Part shown: positions 43,044 through 52,326 of the stretch, one piece after another
Position numbering within the stretch: position 1 is the stretch's first letter
Layout: the number at the start of each line of letters is the position of its first letter
NCBI RefSeq assembly: GCF_014656295.1
Contig: NZ_BNCD01000027.1
Location: 30,764-94,763, forward strand
Length of the DNA stretch: 64,000 nt
Origin: Streptomyces sulfonofaciens
GTDB lineage: Bacteria; Actinomycetota; Actinomycetes; Streptomycetales; Streptomycetaceae
Direction of reading: 5' to 3'
The notes under the pieces: model-generated
Told to the model about the DNA's origin: nothing
Seen by the model: the letters and a program-made list of their open reading frames with translations, nothing else
Database searches by the model: none
Made by a program: the position numbers and the translations under genes

Positions 43044-44405
43044 CTATATCGCCGCCGCGCGTTCCAGGATGCGGGCGGCGACCGCGGGGGAGTCGACCAG
43101 TGGGTGCAGTGCCAGGGCGCGCAGGGCGGCGGTGCGGTCCTTGAAGAGCGCCGCCTCGATCGTCGCGCGCTCCACCGCCTTGAGCTGGAGGACGAGCCCC
43201 AGCTCGGCCGGGCCCAGGGGCGCGGCGGGCAGCGGACGGGCACCGGACGCGCCGACCTCGCAGACCGTCTCGATGACCGCGTCGGCCGGCAGTGCCGGGA
43301 CGGTGGTGCCATTGCGGACGTTCAGGATCAGACGGGTGCGGCGGTCCTCGGCGATGGCCCGCATCAGGGCGAGCGCCACCTGGTCGTAGCCTCCGCCGTC
43401 CAGGTCGCAGGTGTCGCGCTGCCAGCCTCCGCTGGCCGCGCGGCTGTCGGCCATGTAGGTCTCCTCGCGCTGCAGCCGCGTGGCCTCCCACAGGTCGTAC
43501 GCCCGCGCCGGCTCCTTCGCGGCCCGCGCGAAGAAGGCGCCCTGCTGGTGGTCGAGGAACGCACCGCGGGTCTCGTCCGCCTCCCGCACCGCGGCGAGGG
43601 ACTCCCTGCGGAAGTAGTAGTAGTGGAGGTACTCGTTCGGCAGGGAGCCCAGCGCCCCGAGCCAGTCGGCGCCGAACAGCCTGCCCTCCTCGAACCCGGC
43701 CAGCGCGTCCGCGTCACCGAGGAGGCCCGGCAGCAGGTCCTCGGTGCCGTCGTGCAGCGTCCGCAGCCAGCCGAGGTGGTTGAGGCCGACGTAGTCGTAG
43801 GACGGCGCGGCGGAGCCGGCGGCGCGCGGGCCGCCGCCGAAGAACAGGTCGGGGTCGCGCCCGGCGGCCCGCGCGGCCCGCCGCACCAGCCCCACCGGGG
43901 AGTCGCAGATGCCGATGACCCGCTCGCCGAGCACCTCGGACATCGCCTCGGTCACCATGCCCGCCGGATTGGTGAAGTTGATGACCCACGCGCGCGGGGC
44001 CACGGCCGCCACCCGCTCCGCGATGCCCAGCGCCACCGGCACCGTACGCAGCCCGTACAGCACGCCGCCCGCGCCGACGGTCTCCTGGCCCAGCACCCCC
44101 TCGGCGAGCGGCACCAGTTCGTCCCGCACCCGGCCCGCCGTACCGCCCACCCGGATCGCGGAGAAGACGAAGTCCGCACCGCGCAGGGCGTCGTCGAGGC
44201 CGTCGGCCACCCGTACCGGGGGAAGGGGCGCCGCTCCCCGTGCGCCGCAGGCCCGGCCGCCGAGCTGTTCGAGCACCGAGCGCACCACGCCGAGCCGGGC
44301 CGGATCCGTGTCGTACAGCGTCAGCTCGGAGACGTCACCGCCGGACAGCGCCCGGTACACGAGCGGGACGCGGAAACCGCCGCCGCCGAGAATCGTCAGC
44401 TTCAT
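43044..44405 (-). CDS. GH4 family glycosidase (6-phospho-beta-glucosidase type)
   Basis: The 453-residue protein is a GH4 enzyme that needs NAD and Mn2+ and cleaves 6-phospho-glycosides by redox elimination. The NAD motif GGGGFRVP is at residues 7-14. The metal/substrate motifs CDSP, NHLGW and NFTNPAG are present. The ATG at 44405 is used, preserving the KLTILGGGGF start; the frame runs upstream but its codons are noise. It is divergent from the PfkB kinase. The substrate may not be phosphorylated in actinobacteria, where PTS imports vary. Confidence 0.88.
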   Translation of the reverse strand: MKLTILGGGGFRVPLVYRALSGGDVSELTLYDTDPARLGVVRSVLEQLGGRACGARGAAPLPPVRVADGLDDALRGADFVFSAIRVGGTAGRVRDELVPLAEGVLGQETVGAGGVLYGLRTVPVALGIAERVAAVAPRAWVINFTNPAGMVTEAMSEVLGERVIGICDSPVGLVRRAARAAGRDPDLFFGGGPRAAGSAAPSYDYVGLNHLGWLRTLHDGTEDLLPGLLGDADALAGFEEGRLFGADWLGALGSLPNEYLHYYYFRRESLAAVREADETRGAFLDHQQGAFFARAAKEPARAYDLWEATRLQREETYMADSRAASGGWQRDTCDLDGGGYDQVALALMRAIAEDRRTRLILNVRNGTTVPALPADAVIETVCEVGASGARPLPAAPLGPAELGLVLQLKAVERATIEAALFKDRTAALRALALHPLVDSPAVAARILERAAAI

Positions 44406-44613
44406 GACGCGGAACGTACCCCATCGGACGGACACCGCCCCCGTCACGCCCGCCCGCCGCCACCCCCGCCCGCGCCTGTCCGCCCCCGCGCGCACCAACA
44501 CGCCCCGCACGCGGACGGCCACCGTCCGGAGCGGTACATGAGACCTCCTGTGACACTTCCGGCACACGACATCGGGCACACTGGCCTGATCGGTACCACC
44601 CAGGGAGCGCACC

Positions 44614-45723
44614 GTGACGGAAGACAACGGAGAGCCAGTGCACCACCGGGCCCCCCTCGACCCGCTCACCGGACTGCGGGCCCCCGAGGACCCCGCGATC
44701 GACGTCTACCTCACGGGGACCGTCTTTCTCGACATCATCTTCACGGGCCTCGACAGCGCACCGGTGCGCGGCACCGAGTCCTGGGCGCGCGGCATGGGTT
44801 CGAGCCCGGGCGGCGTGGCCAACATGGCGACCGCCCTGGCCCGGCTCGGCCTGCGCACCTCGCTGGCCGCGGCCTTCGGTGACGACCACTACGGCGAGTA
44901 CTGCTGGGACGCGCTGGAGCACGGTGAGGGGATCGACCTGGCGCCCTCGCGCACCGTGCCCGGCTGGCACTCGCCGGTGACCGTGTCGATGGCCTACGAG
45001 GGCGAGCGGACCATGGTCTCGCACGGCCACGAGCCGCCGCCCGAGGAGCCGGCGCCCCGCTGCCCGCCGCGCGCGCGTGCCGCCGTCGCCGCGCTCAGTC
45101 CCGGCCAGCGGGCCCCCTGGATCGCCGAGGCCGCCCGCCGCGGCACCCGGATCTTCGCCGACGTCGGCTGGGACGACACCGGGCACTGGGACCTGGCCGG
45201 CCTCACCGACCTGCAGCACTGCGAGGCGTTCCTGCCCAACGCCGAGGAGGCCATGCGCTACACCCGCACCGGCTGCCCGCGGCGCGCGGCGCACGCGCTC
45301 GCCGAGCGGGTGCCGGTGGTCGTGGTGACGCTCGGGGCGGACGGCGCGTACGCGGTGGACGGCAGGTCCGGCGAGGCCGCGGAGGTGCCCGCGATCGACG
45401 TGGAGGCACTGGACCCGACCGGAGCGGGGGACGTCTTCGTCGCCGGCTTCGTGACCGGGACGCTCGCGGGCTGGCCGCTGGCCGACCGGGTCGCTTTCGC
45501 GGGGCTCACCGCCGCGCTGTCGGTCCAGGAGTTCGGGGGCTCGCTGTCCGCGCCGGGCTGGTCCGAGATCGCCACCTGGTGGCGGCACGTCCAGCAGTAC
45601 GACGACCAGAACCCCGCCGCGCTGCGCCGCTACGCCTTCCTCGACACGCTCCTGCCCACCGCGGGCCGCCCCGGGCCGCTGCCCCGTGCCGTCCCCACCA
45701 TCGGCTTCGGCCGCGCCCTCTGA
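44614..45723 (+). CDS. PfkB family carbohydrate kinase
   Basis: This 369-residue kinase phosphorylates a sugar or nucleoside. It has the N-terminal PfkB signature (VYLTGTVFLDIIFTGL, GSSPGGVANMATALARLGLR) and the C-terminal signature DPTGAGDVFVAGF with the catalytic Asp. A Pro-rich stretch near residues 135-155 lies in the middle. Its substrate is unclear. It is divergent from a GH4 gene and may act on the sugar freed by it. The GTG start at 44614 sits at the end of the 208-base divergent region. Confidence 0.9.
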   Translation: MTEDNGEPVHHRAPLDPLTGLRAPEDPAIDVYLTGTVFLDIIFTGLDSAPVRGTESWARGMGSSPGGVANMATALARLGLRTSLAAAFGDDHYGEYCWDALEHGEGIDLAPSRTVPGWHSPVTVSMAYEGERTMVSHGHEPPPEEPAPRCPPRARAAVAALSPGQRAPWIAEAARRGTRIFADVGWDDTGHWDLAGLTDLQHCEAFLPNAEEAMRYTRTGCPRRAAHALAERVPVVVVTLGADGAYAVDGRSGEAAEVPAIDVEALDPTGAGDVFVAGFVTGTLAGWPLADRVAFAGLTAALSVQEFGGSLSAPGWSEIATWWRHVQQYDDQNPAALRRYAFLDTLLPTAGRPGPLPRAVPTIGFGRAL

Positions 45724-45828
45724 GCCCGCCCGTCCCCCTCCCACCCGCCGCCGCTCCTCCCCTTCCTACCGCTTGTCCTACCGCTTGTCCCACCGCCGGT
45801 CCTGCCGACCGGGCTGCCGCCCGTCCGC

Positions 45829-45853
45829 CCCCGCCCGTCCGGGGCGGGCGGGG
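45829..45853 (+). terminator. Hairpin downstream of the PfkB kinase
   Basis: CCCCGCCCG (45829-45837) and CGGGCGGGG (45845-45853) form a 9-bp stem. The 45724-46031 gap also has a CTACCGCTTGTC repeat at about 45765-45790 and no gene. Confidence 0.55.
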
Positions 45854-46031
45854 TCGGGCGCGGTCGGGGCGGGCCCGGGTGCGGGGGCGGACCGGGCGGG
45901 AGCGGGCCGTTCGGGCGCACTGGAAAAGGGCTCTGCCTTGTCAGCACCCCGACGTACCCTGGATGGTGCCGGGAGCGCCCCGGCGGCAGATGCCGCACAC
46001 AGGAGGATCCGCAGGCCTCAAGAGCCGGCCC

Positions 46032-47090
46032 ATGACTCAGACACCCACAGCACACGACCCTGCACAGAGGCAGGGGCAGGCACGAGCGCGCTTCACCGTC
46101 CCGGCACAGCACCCCATGGTCACCGTCCTGGGGTCCGGGGACTCCCTGCTGCGCGTGATCGAGAGGGCCTTCCCGGCGGCCGACATCCATGTCCGGGGAA
46201 ACGAGATCAGCGCCGTCGGCGACCCGTCGGAAGTCGCCCTCGTGCAGCGCTTGTTCGACGAGATGATGCTGGTGCTCCGCACCGGACAGCCGATGACGGA
46301 GGACGCGGTGGAACGCTCGATCGCCATGCTCAGGGCGAGTGGGGACGGCGAGGGCGAAGCCCAGGAGACCCCGGCTGAGGTGCTCACGCAGAACATCCTC
46401 TCGTCCCGCGGCCGCACCATCCGCCCCAAGACCCTCAACCAGAAGCGCTACGTCGACGCCATCGACAGGCACACGGTCGTCTTCGGCATCGGCCCCGCCG
46501 GCACCGGCAAGACGTACCTGGCGATGGCGAAGGCCGTGCAGGCCCTGCAGTCCAAGCAGGTCAACCGCATCATCCTGACCAGGCCCGCGGTGGAGGCGGG
46601 GGAGCGCCTCGGCTTCCTGCCCGGCACGCTCTACGAGAAGATCGACCCCTACCTGCGCCCGCTCTACGACGCCCTGCACGACATGCTCGACCCCGACTCG
46701 ATCCCGCGCCTGATGGCGGCCGGGACGATCGAGGTGGCACCCCTGGCCTACATGCGCGGCCGCACGCTGAACGACGCGTTCATCATCCTGGACGAGGCGC
46801 AGAACACCAATCCCGAGCAGATGAAGATGTTCCTCACCCGCCTCGGCTTCGACTCGAAGATCGTGATCACCGGCGATGTGACCCAGATCGACCTGCCCAG
46901 CGGCACCAAGAGCGGCCTGCGCCAGGTCCAGGACATCCTGGACGGCGTGGACGACGTCCACTTCTCCAGGCTCACCTCGCACGATGTCGTACGGCACAAG
47001 CTGGTCGGCCGTATTGTCGACGCGTACGAGGAGTTCGACAGCCGCAACGGCACGGTCGACGGCGGCCGGCCCCCGCGGAGCGCCCGATGA
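46032..47090 (+). CDS. phoH: PhoH-like ATPase
   Basis: PhoH proteins are predicted ATPases/helicases linked with RNA metabolism and found next to ybeY. The 352-residue protein has Walker A GPAGTGKT, ILDEAQNT as Walker B and a RPAVEAGERLGFLPG segment. A KH-like N-terminal region (TVLGSGDSLLRVIERAF) is also present. The ATG at 46032 lacks a near ribosome site; a strong AGGAGG lies 26 bases upstream at 46001-46006, and an in-frame GTG at 45966 is the main alternative. Order with ybeY and the CBS protein is conserved. Confidence 0.92.
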   Translation: MTQTPTAHDPAQRQGQARARFTVPAQHPMVTVLGSGDSLLRVIERAFPAADIHVRGNEISAVGDPSEVALVQRLFDEMMLVLRTGQPMTEDAVERSIAMLRASGDGEGEAQETPAEVLTQNILSSRGRTIRPKTLNQKRYVDAIDRHTVVFGIGPAGTGKTYLAMAKAVQALQSKQVNRIILTRPAVEAGERLGFLPGTLYEKIDPYLRPLYDALHDMLDPDSIPRLMAAGTIEVAPLAYMRGRTLNDAFIILDEAQNTNPEQMKMFLTRLGFDSKIVITGDVTQIDLPSGTKSGLRQVQDILDGVDDVHFSRLTSHDVVRHKLVGRIVDAYEEFDSRNGTVDGGRPPRSAR

Positions 47091-47152
47091 CCCGTGGCCC
47101 GAGGCCCCGTGCCCTGCCGGGCGCGTAACGGAAAGTGGACCCAGCACCAGCC

Positions 47153-47650
47153 ATGTCGATCGACGTCAACAACGAATCCGGCACCGAGGTGGACGAGCGG
47201 GCGATCCTCGACATCGCCCGCTACGCCCTCACCCGGATGCGCATCCACCCGCTCAGTGAGCTCTCCGTGATCGTCGTGGACGCCGGCGCCATGGAGCAGT
47301 TGCACATGCAGTGGATGGACCTGCCGGGCCCCACGGACGTCATGTCCTTCCCCATGGACGAGCTCCGCCCGCCCTCCAAGGACGACGACGAGCCCCCGCA
47401 GGGCCTGCTCGGCGACGTCGTGCTCTGCCCCGAGGTCGCCGCCCGGCAGGCCGAGGAGGCCCCGACCCGGCACTCCATGGACGAGGAGCTCCAGCTCCTC
47501 ACCGTGCACGGCGTCCTCCACCTCCTCGGCTACGACCACGAGGAGCCCGACGAGAAGGCCGAGATGTTCGGCCTCCAGTCGGCGATCGTGGACGGCTGGC
47601 GCGCCGAGCAGGGCGTGCCCGGTCCGTCCCCGGCCCCGACCGTCTCGTAG
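47153..47650 (+). CDS. ybeY: Endoribonuclease YbeY
   Basis: YbeY is a zinc endoribonuclease in 16S rRNA 3' maturation and ribosome quality control. The 165-residue protein has HGVLHLLGYDH with zinc ligands H119, H123 and H129. The ELSVIVVDAGAMEQLHMQWMDLPGPTDVMSFPMDE region carries the conserved Asp. An acidic Pro-rich segment (LRPPSKDDDEPPQ) sits in the middle. The ATG at 47153 follows GGAAAG. It lies five bases before the CBS-domain gene. Confidence 0.93.
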   Translation: MSIDVNNESGTEVDERAILDIARYALTRMRIHPLSELSVIVVDAGAMEQLHMQWMDLPGPTDVMSFPMDELRPPSKDDDEPPQGLLGDVVLCPEVAARQAEEAPTRHSMDEELQLLTVHGVLHLLGYDHEEPDEKAEMFGLQSAIVDGWRAEQGVPGPSPAPTVS

Positions 47651-47654
47651 CGCC

Positions 47655-48965
47655 GTGAACACCGAGCTGATCCTCGGCGCGGTCCTGCTGATCGTGATCG
47701 CCTGGCTGGCCGCCTGCGCCGAGACGGGCCTGGCCCGCACCTCCAGCTTCCGTGCGGAGGAGGCCGTGCGCTCCGGCCGCAGGGGCAGCGCCAGGCTGGC
47801 CCAGATCGCGGCCGACCCGACCCGCTACCTCAACGTGGCGCTGCTGGTCCGGGTGGCGTGCGAGATGGCGGCGGCCGCCCTGGTCACCTACGCGTGCCTG
47901 CAGGAGTTCGCCCGCACCTGGCAGGCCCTGGTCGTCGCGATCGGTGTGATGGTGCTGGTCAGCTATGTCGCGGTGGGCGTCTCACCGCGCACCATCGGCC
48001 GCCAGCATCCGCTGAACACGGCGACCGCCGCCGCCTACGTCCTGCTGCCGCTGGCCCGTGTCATGGGCCCGATCCCCTCGCTGCTGATCCTCATCGGCAA
48101 CGCCCTCACGCCCGGCAAGGGCTTCCGCAGAGGCCCGTTCGCCTCCGAGGCGGAGCTGCGTGCGCTGGTCGACCTCGCGGAGCAGGAGTCGCTGATCGAG
48201 GACGAGGAGCGCCGTATGGTGCACTCCGTCTTCGAACTGGGCGACACCCTGGTCAGGGAGGTCATGGTGCCCCGCACCGACCTGATCGTGATCGAGCGGT
48301 ACAAGACCATCCGTCAGGCCCTGACGCTCGCGCTGCGCTCCGGTTTCTCCCGCATCCCGGTGACCGGCGAGAGCGAGGACGACATCGTCGGCATCGTCTA
48401 CCTCAAGGACCTGGTCCGCAGGACGCACGTCCACCGCGAGGCCGAGTCCGAGCTGGTCTCCACCGCGATGCGGCCCGCCACCTTCGTCCCCGACACCAAG
48501 AACGCCGGCGATCTGCTCCGCGAGATGCAGCAGGAGCGCACCCACGTCGCCGTCGTCATCGACGAGTACGGCGGCACCGCGGGCATCGTCACCATCGAGG
48601 ACATCCTTGAGGAGATCGTCGGCGAGATCACCGACGAGTACGACCGCGAACAGCCGACCGTCGAGAGGCTCGGCGACGACCGGTACCGGGTCACGGCCCG
48701 GCTGGACATCGGCGACCTCGGCGAGCTGTACGGCCTGGACGCCTTCGACGACGAGGACGTGGAGACCGTCGGCGGTCTGCTGGCCAAGGCACTCGGCCGG
48801 GTGCCGATCGCGGGTGCCACGGCGGTCGTGTCGCTGCCGGACGGCCGGGGCCTGCGGCTGACCGCCGAGTCAGCCGCAGGCCGCCGGAACAAGATCGTGA
48901 CGGTCCTGGTGGAGCCGGTGGCCCCGGTGCACTCGGGGGCGGGGACCGAGGAAGCGGAGGCGTAG
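47655..48965 (+). CDS. CBS-domain membrane protein (HlyC/CorC family)
   Basis: This 436-residue protein has an N-terminal DUF21/CNNM transmembrane domain (VLLIVIAWLAACAETGLARTS, LVVAIGVMVLVSYVAVGVSPRTIG) with four helices, two CBS domains (MVPRTDLIVIERYKTIRQAL, ERTHVAVVIDEYGGTAGIVTIEDILEEIVGEITDEYD) and a C-terminal CorC_HlyC domain. CNNM relatives move Mg2+ or Co2+ out of cells. The GTG start overlaps the end of ybeY almost exactly. A UUCG hairpin follows the stop. Confidence 0.92.
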   Translation: MNTELILGAVLLIVIAWLAACAETGLARTSSFRAEEAVRSGRRGSARLAQIAADPTRYLNVALLVRVACEMAAAALVTYACLQEFARTWQALVVAIGVMVLVSYVAVGVSPRTIGRQHPLNTATAAAYVLLPLARVMGPIPSLLILIGNALTPGKGFRRGPFASEAELRALVDLAEQESLIEDEERRMVHSVFELGDTLVREVMVPRTDLIVIERYKTIRQALTLALRSGFSRIPVTGESEDDIVGIVYLKDLVRRTHVHREAESELVSTAMRPATFVPDTKNAGDLLREMQQERTHVAVVIDEYGGTAGIVTIEDILEEIVGEITDEYDREQPTVERLGDDRYRVTARLDIGDLGELYGLDAFDDEDVETVGGLLAKALGRVPIAGATAVVSLPDGRGLRLTAESAAGRRNKIVTVLVEPVAPVHSGAGTEEAEA

Positions 48966-48966
48966 C

Positions 48967-48990
48967 GGGGGCGCGGTTCGCCGCGCCCCC
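48967..48990. terminator. UUCG-loop hairpin between convergent genes
   Basis: A 10-bp stem (48967-48976 with 48981-48990) closes a TTCG loop. It lies one base after the CBS-domain gene stop and 39 bases before the stop of the convergent MFS gene. Confidence 0.8.
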
Positions 48991-49029
48991 GCCGGGGCCG
49001 CATCGCACGGGCGCGACCCGTCCGGCGGC

Positions 49030-50574
49030 TCAGCGCCGCGCCCGCAGCCCCGTGGCCACCAGCGCGGCGGCCGCCAGGAGGACTGTCGCGTCCACGCCGA
49101 GCACCTGGTGCACACCGGACGACAGGTGCGGCGCGGTGGTCGCCAGCACCCCGAGGAGCGGGATGCCGATGGTGACCCCCACCTGCTGGGTCGAGGTGAC
49201 GAGCCCGGTCGCCAGGCCCTGCTCCTCGTCGGGCACGCCCGAGGTGACCGTCACGCCGTACGCGATGATGCAGCCGAGGTGGCCCATGCTGGCCACCGAG
49301 ACACCCGCGGTGGCCAGCGCGACGGACCAGCCGCCGTCGCCCAGGAGCAGCAGGGCCAGCGTGCACAGGCCCTGGCAGAGCAGTGCGCCGCTCAGCGTCC
49401 TGCGTGCCCCGAAGCGCCCGATCACCCGGGGCGCCAGCGCGCCCGCGAGCACCGACAGCACCCCCTGCACACCGAAGACCAGCCCCGTCTCGAAGGCCGA
49501 CAGCTCAAGGACCTCCTGGAGGTAGAGGGTGAGCACGAAGACCACCGTCGACATCATCGAGAAGGTGACCAGTCCGCCCAGGTTGCCGAAGGCCACCGTG
49601 CGGCGGCGCAGCATCGGCAGCGAGACCAGGGGCTGGGCGGTCCGCGACTCGATCCGGACGAACACCGCGAGCAGGGCGGCGCCCGCGACCAGCGTGGCGA
49701 TCACATCGGGCCGGCCGAAGCCGCGGTCCGCGGCGGTGGACAGGGCGTAGATCACGGCGAGCAGGCCACCGGTGACGCTCACCGCGCCCGGCACGTCGAG
49801 CCGGGGGCGCCGCGGGGTGCGGGACTCGGGCAGCAGGCCCGGTGCGAGCGGCAGCACGACCAGCGCGAACAGCGCCAGCAGGCCCATGGTGGAGCGCCAG
49901 CCCAGCAAGTCGGTGAGGACGCCGCCGGCGACCATGCCGATGGTGAAGCCGAGCGACAGCAGCGTGCCGCTGATGCCGAGCGCCCGTTCCCGCTGCGGGC
50001 CCTCCGGGAACGTGGTGGTCAGCAGCGACATGCCGGTCGGCACGATGGCCGCGGCACCGAGGCCCTGCAACGCCCGGCCGGCCAGGAACGACGCCGGGTC
50101 CCAGGCGAGCGTCGCCAGCAGGGAGGCCGCGCCGAAGAGGGCGAGGCCGGCCAGGAACAGCCTGCGCCGTCCGAAGAGGTCGCCCATGCGGCCGAAGAGC
50201 AGCAGGAAGCCCCCGGACGGCAGCGCGAAGGCGGTGACCGCCCACTGCAGCGCGGACGTGCTCATGCCCAGGTCCGGGCCGAGCACGGGCAGCGCGACAT
50301 TGAGGACGGAGAAGTCGAGCGCGACCATGAACTGCGCCGCGCACAGTACGAACAGCACCAGCCGGTTGCGGTGCGCAGAGCGGCCGCCGTGCGGGGGCCG
50401 GGCCGAACGCGGCGCCGGTGGGCCGTCCGCGGCGGGCCCGGGCGGTGCCTGGGAGGCGTCCGCACCGGGCGGGGTGCGGGGCGTGCGCGAGGGATCAGGG
50501 CTTGGCCGGGTGGTCCGTGCGGTCCGTGCGGTCGGCGTGGCCCGGGGGGTCTCGGTCGTCATGCCCAGCAGCAT
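49030..50574 (-). CDS. MFS drug-efflux type transporter (DHA2)
   Basis: The 514-residue protein has about 14 hydrophobic helices. The motif GRMGDLFGRRRLFLAG is the MFS loop 2-3 signature, and GRALQGLGAAAIVPTGMSLL fits helix 4-5 of the DHA2 family. The N-terminal 70 residues are Pro/Arg/Thr-rich. A methyl-viologen-like or antibiotic efflux role is likely but unspecified. It is divergent from the XRE regulator at 50653. The ATG at 50574 is the start used; an ATG at 50562 is close behind. Confidence 0.9.
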   Translation of the reverse strand: MLLGMTTETPRATPTARTARTTRPSPDPSRTPRTPPGADASQAPPGPAADGPPAPRSARPPHGGRSAHRNRLVLFVLCAAQFMVALDFSVLNVALPVLGPDLGMSTSALQWAVTAFALPSGGFLLLFGRMGDLFGRRRLFLAGLALFGAASLLATLAWDPASFLAGRALQGLGAAAIVPTGMSLLTTTFPEGPQRERALGISGTLLSLGFTIGMVAGGVLTDLLGWRSTMGLLALFALVVLPLAPGLLPESRTPRRPRLDVPGAVSVTGGLLAVIYALSTAADRGFGRPDVIATLVAGAALLAVFVRIESRTAQPLVSLPMLRRRTVAFGNLGGLVTFSMMSTVVFVLTLYLQEVLELSAFETGLVFGVQGVLSVLAGALAPRVIGRFGARRTLSGALLCQGLCTLALLLLGDGGWSVALATAGVSVASMGHLGCIIAYGVTVTSGVPDEEQGLATGLVTSTQQVGVTIGIPLLGVLATTAPHLSSGVHQVLGVDATVLLAAAALVATGLRARR

Positions 50575-50652
50575 CGGCCGTACGGAATACGCGTGGGGAG
50601 CGGGAACTTATCCTGGTGGTCGCACCACCGGGCAGAGGGCGGGGGGTTCCAC

Positions 50653-51549
50653 GTGGCGAGTGCGAGAGCGGTGGCCGGTACGGGGGAGGGCGGCGCACGG
50701 CGCCGCAGTGAGCTGCGCGAGTTCCTGATGAGCCGCAGGGCCCGGGTCTCGCCGGCCGACGCGGGCCTGCCGGACGGCGGCGCACGGCGCCGCACCCCGG
50801 GACTGCGCCGCGAGGAGGTCGCCGTGCTCGCCGGGGTGGGGGCGTCCTGGTACCAGTGGCTGGAGCAGGGCAGGAACATCTCCGTCTCACCGCAGGTGCT
50901 CGACTCCGTCTGCCGGGTGCTGCGGATGAGCAGCGCGGAACGCCGCCACCTGTACGTCCTCGCCGGGCTCAACCCGCCCAGCTTGGAGGTCGAGCGTGCG
51001 GACCTCCACATGTGCGAGGGCCTCGGCCGCATGATCGACGCCTGGATGCCCTACCCGGCGCACATGATGGACGCGTACTGGAACTGCGTCCGGTACAACG
51101 ACGCGTCCGCCTCGGTGCTCGGCATGCGCCCCGAGGCCCAGGACAACTGCCTCGTCATGTTCTTCACGGACCCCCTCTACCGCTCGCGTGCCAGGAGCTG
51201 GGAGCGCAACGCCCCGCAGGTGGTGGCCCAGTACCGGGCGGCCTGCTCCGAACGCCCCGAGGACGACGGCTTCCAGGAGGTCGTGGCCCGCGCCAGGGCG
51301 GCCAGCACCGAGTTCGCCGAGCTGTGGGAGCGGCAGGACATCGCACCCGGCGGCGTGCTCAGCAAGGAGATGGAACACCCGCTCGTGGGCCCGCTGTTCT
51401 TCGAGTCCACCCATATGCAGGTGCCCGCGCGACCCGACCTGATCATCGTGCTGCACACCCCCGAGGAGGGCACCGACACGGCCCGCAAACTGCGCTGGCT
51501 GGCCTCGTCGGAGGGCCGCAGGGGAGCGCTGTACCCGGTGGCCGGGTAG
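50653..51549 (+). CDS. Helix-turn-helix regulator with MmyB-like ligand domain
   Basis: This 298-residue protein has an XRE-type HTH near residues 40-90 (SRRARVSPADAGLPDGGARRRTPGLRREEVAVLAGVGASWYQWLEQGRNISVSPQVLDSVC) and a C-terminal MmyB-type ligand-binding domain (HMMDAYWNCVRYNDASASVLGM). Such proteins commonly sit beside a transporter or reductase. The gene is divergent from the MFS pump and may control it. The GTG at 50653 is chosen because GTG 50671 has no site; either is possible. Confidence 0.85.
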   Translation: MASARAVAGTGEGGARRRSELREFLMSRRARVSPADAGLPDGGARRRTPGLRREEVAVLAGVGASWYQWLEQGRNISVSPQVLDSVCRVLRMSSAERRHLYVLAGLNPPSLEVERADLHMCEGLGRMIDAWMPYPAHMMDAYWNCVRYNDASASVLGMRPEAQDNCLVMFFTDPLYRSRARSWERNAPQVVAQYRAACSERPEDDGFQEVVARARAASTEFAELWERQDIAPGGVLSKEMEHPLVGPLFFESTHMQVPARPDLIIVLHTPEEGTDTARKLRWLASSEGRRGALYPVAG

Positions 51550-51644
51550 CCCGTGCCGGCGGCCGGGTGGCGGTCCGGCACGGTGGCGGGCGGCGGCGGG
51601 CCCGGTTGTCGGCGCCCCCTGGCGGGCCGGTGCTCCGGCCTCCG

Positions 51645-51650
51645 TATCCT
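51645..51650 (+). promoter_or_regulatory. -10 hexamer of the cytidine-deaminase-like gene
   Basis: TATCCT ends eight bases before the ATG at 51658, so the transcript is predicted to start at the codon. Confidence 0.45.
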
Positions 51651-51657
51651 TCGGGTC

Positions 51658-52011
51658 ATGACCGACACCAGCGCGCTCGACCCCGAGGACCGCAAGATCG
51701 TCACCCTGGCCCGCTCCGCACGGGCCCGCAACTCCGTGCCCGAGGGCGCGGCCGTGCGGGACGAGACCGGCCGTACGTACGTCGCCGGAACGGTGGCGCT
51801 GGATTCGCTGAGGCTGACCGCGCTCCAGACGGCGGTGGCCATGGCGGTGGCGTCCGGCGCGACGTCCCTGGAGGCGGCGGCGGTGGTGACGGACGCGGCG
51901 GCGCCTTCGGAGGCCGACCGCGCGGCGGTGGCGGACCTGGGCGGCGCCGCCACGCCCATCCTGCTCGCCGGCCCCGACGGGACGATCCGCTCGACGACCA
52001 CGGCCGGCTGA
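51658..52011 (+). CDS. Cytidine-deaminase-like protein without zinc ligands
   Basis: The 117-residue protein has the small CDA-like fold pattern (LARSARARNSVPEGAAVRDETGRTYVAGTVALDSLRLTALQTAVAMAVASGA). It contains no Cys and no His, so the zinc site of cytidine deaminases is absent and it cannot be an ordinary deaminase. It is conserved in the phoH-ybeY-CBS-era neighbourhood of streptomycetes, where era normally follows. Here about 4.4 kb separates it from era. A binding or structural role is possible; function is unknown. Confidence 0.82.
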   Translation: MTDTSALDPEDRKIVTLARSARARNSVPEGAAVRDETGRTYVAGTVALDSLRLTALQTAVAMAVASGATSLEAAAVVTDAAAPSEADRAAVADLGGAATPILLAGPDGTIRSTTTAG

Positions 52012-52208
52012 CCGCACCGGCAACCCTCTCCGACGGCAACCCTCTCCGAGGGGACCCCTCTCCGGCAACCCGACCGTGTCCGGCAGCCGATCGCGCCGGG
52101 GCAACCGGTCACGCCGGATGCCCGATCGGCTCCTGTGGCTGATCGGGGCGGCGCCTGCCGTGTCCAGGGCTGCGTCGGCGCTGACCTCGACCAGGGCACA
52201 GGACCGGT

Positions 52209-52242
52209 GCATGCAGGACCGGCAGGCGCCGGTCCTGCATGC
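52209..52242. terminator. Perfect 15-bp hairpin between CDA-like gene and PII
   Basis: GCATGCAGGACCGGC at 52209-52223 pairs with 52228-52242 around AGGC. It lies between convergent genes and should act both ways. The 52012-52326 gap also has two copies of CGGGAGCCGCTCGCGC (about 52275-52290 and 52308-52323). Confidence 0.85.
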
Positions 52243-52326
52243 AATCCGGAGGCGGGCGGTTCCGGGAGCCGCTCGCGCGGTGTCCCGCAGCCGCCGCGCC
52301 GCGTCCGGGAGCCGCTCGCGCCGGAA

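Noticed and set aside
49108..50652. Open frame upstream of the XRE regulator, opposite the MFS pump
   Set aside because: It is antisense to the MFS gene; the regulator's own HTH begins only after 50653.
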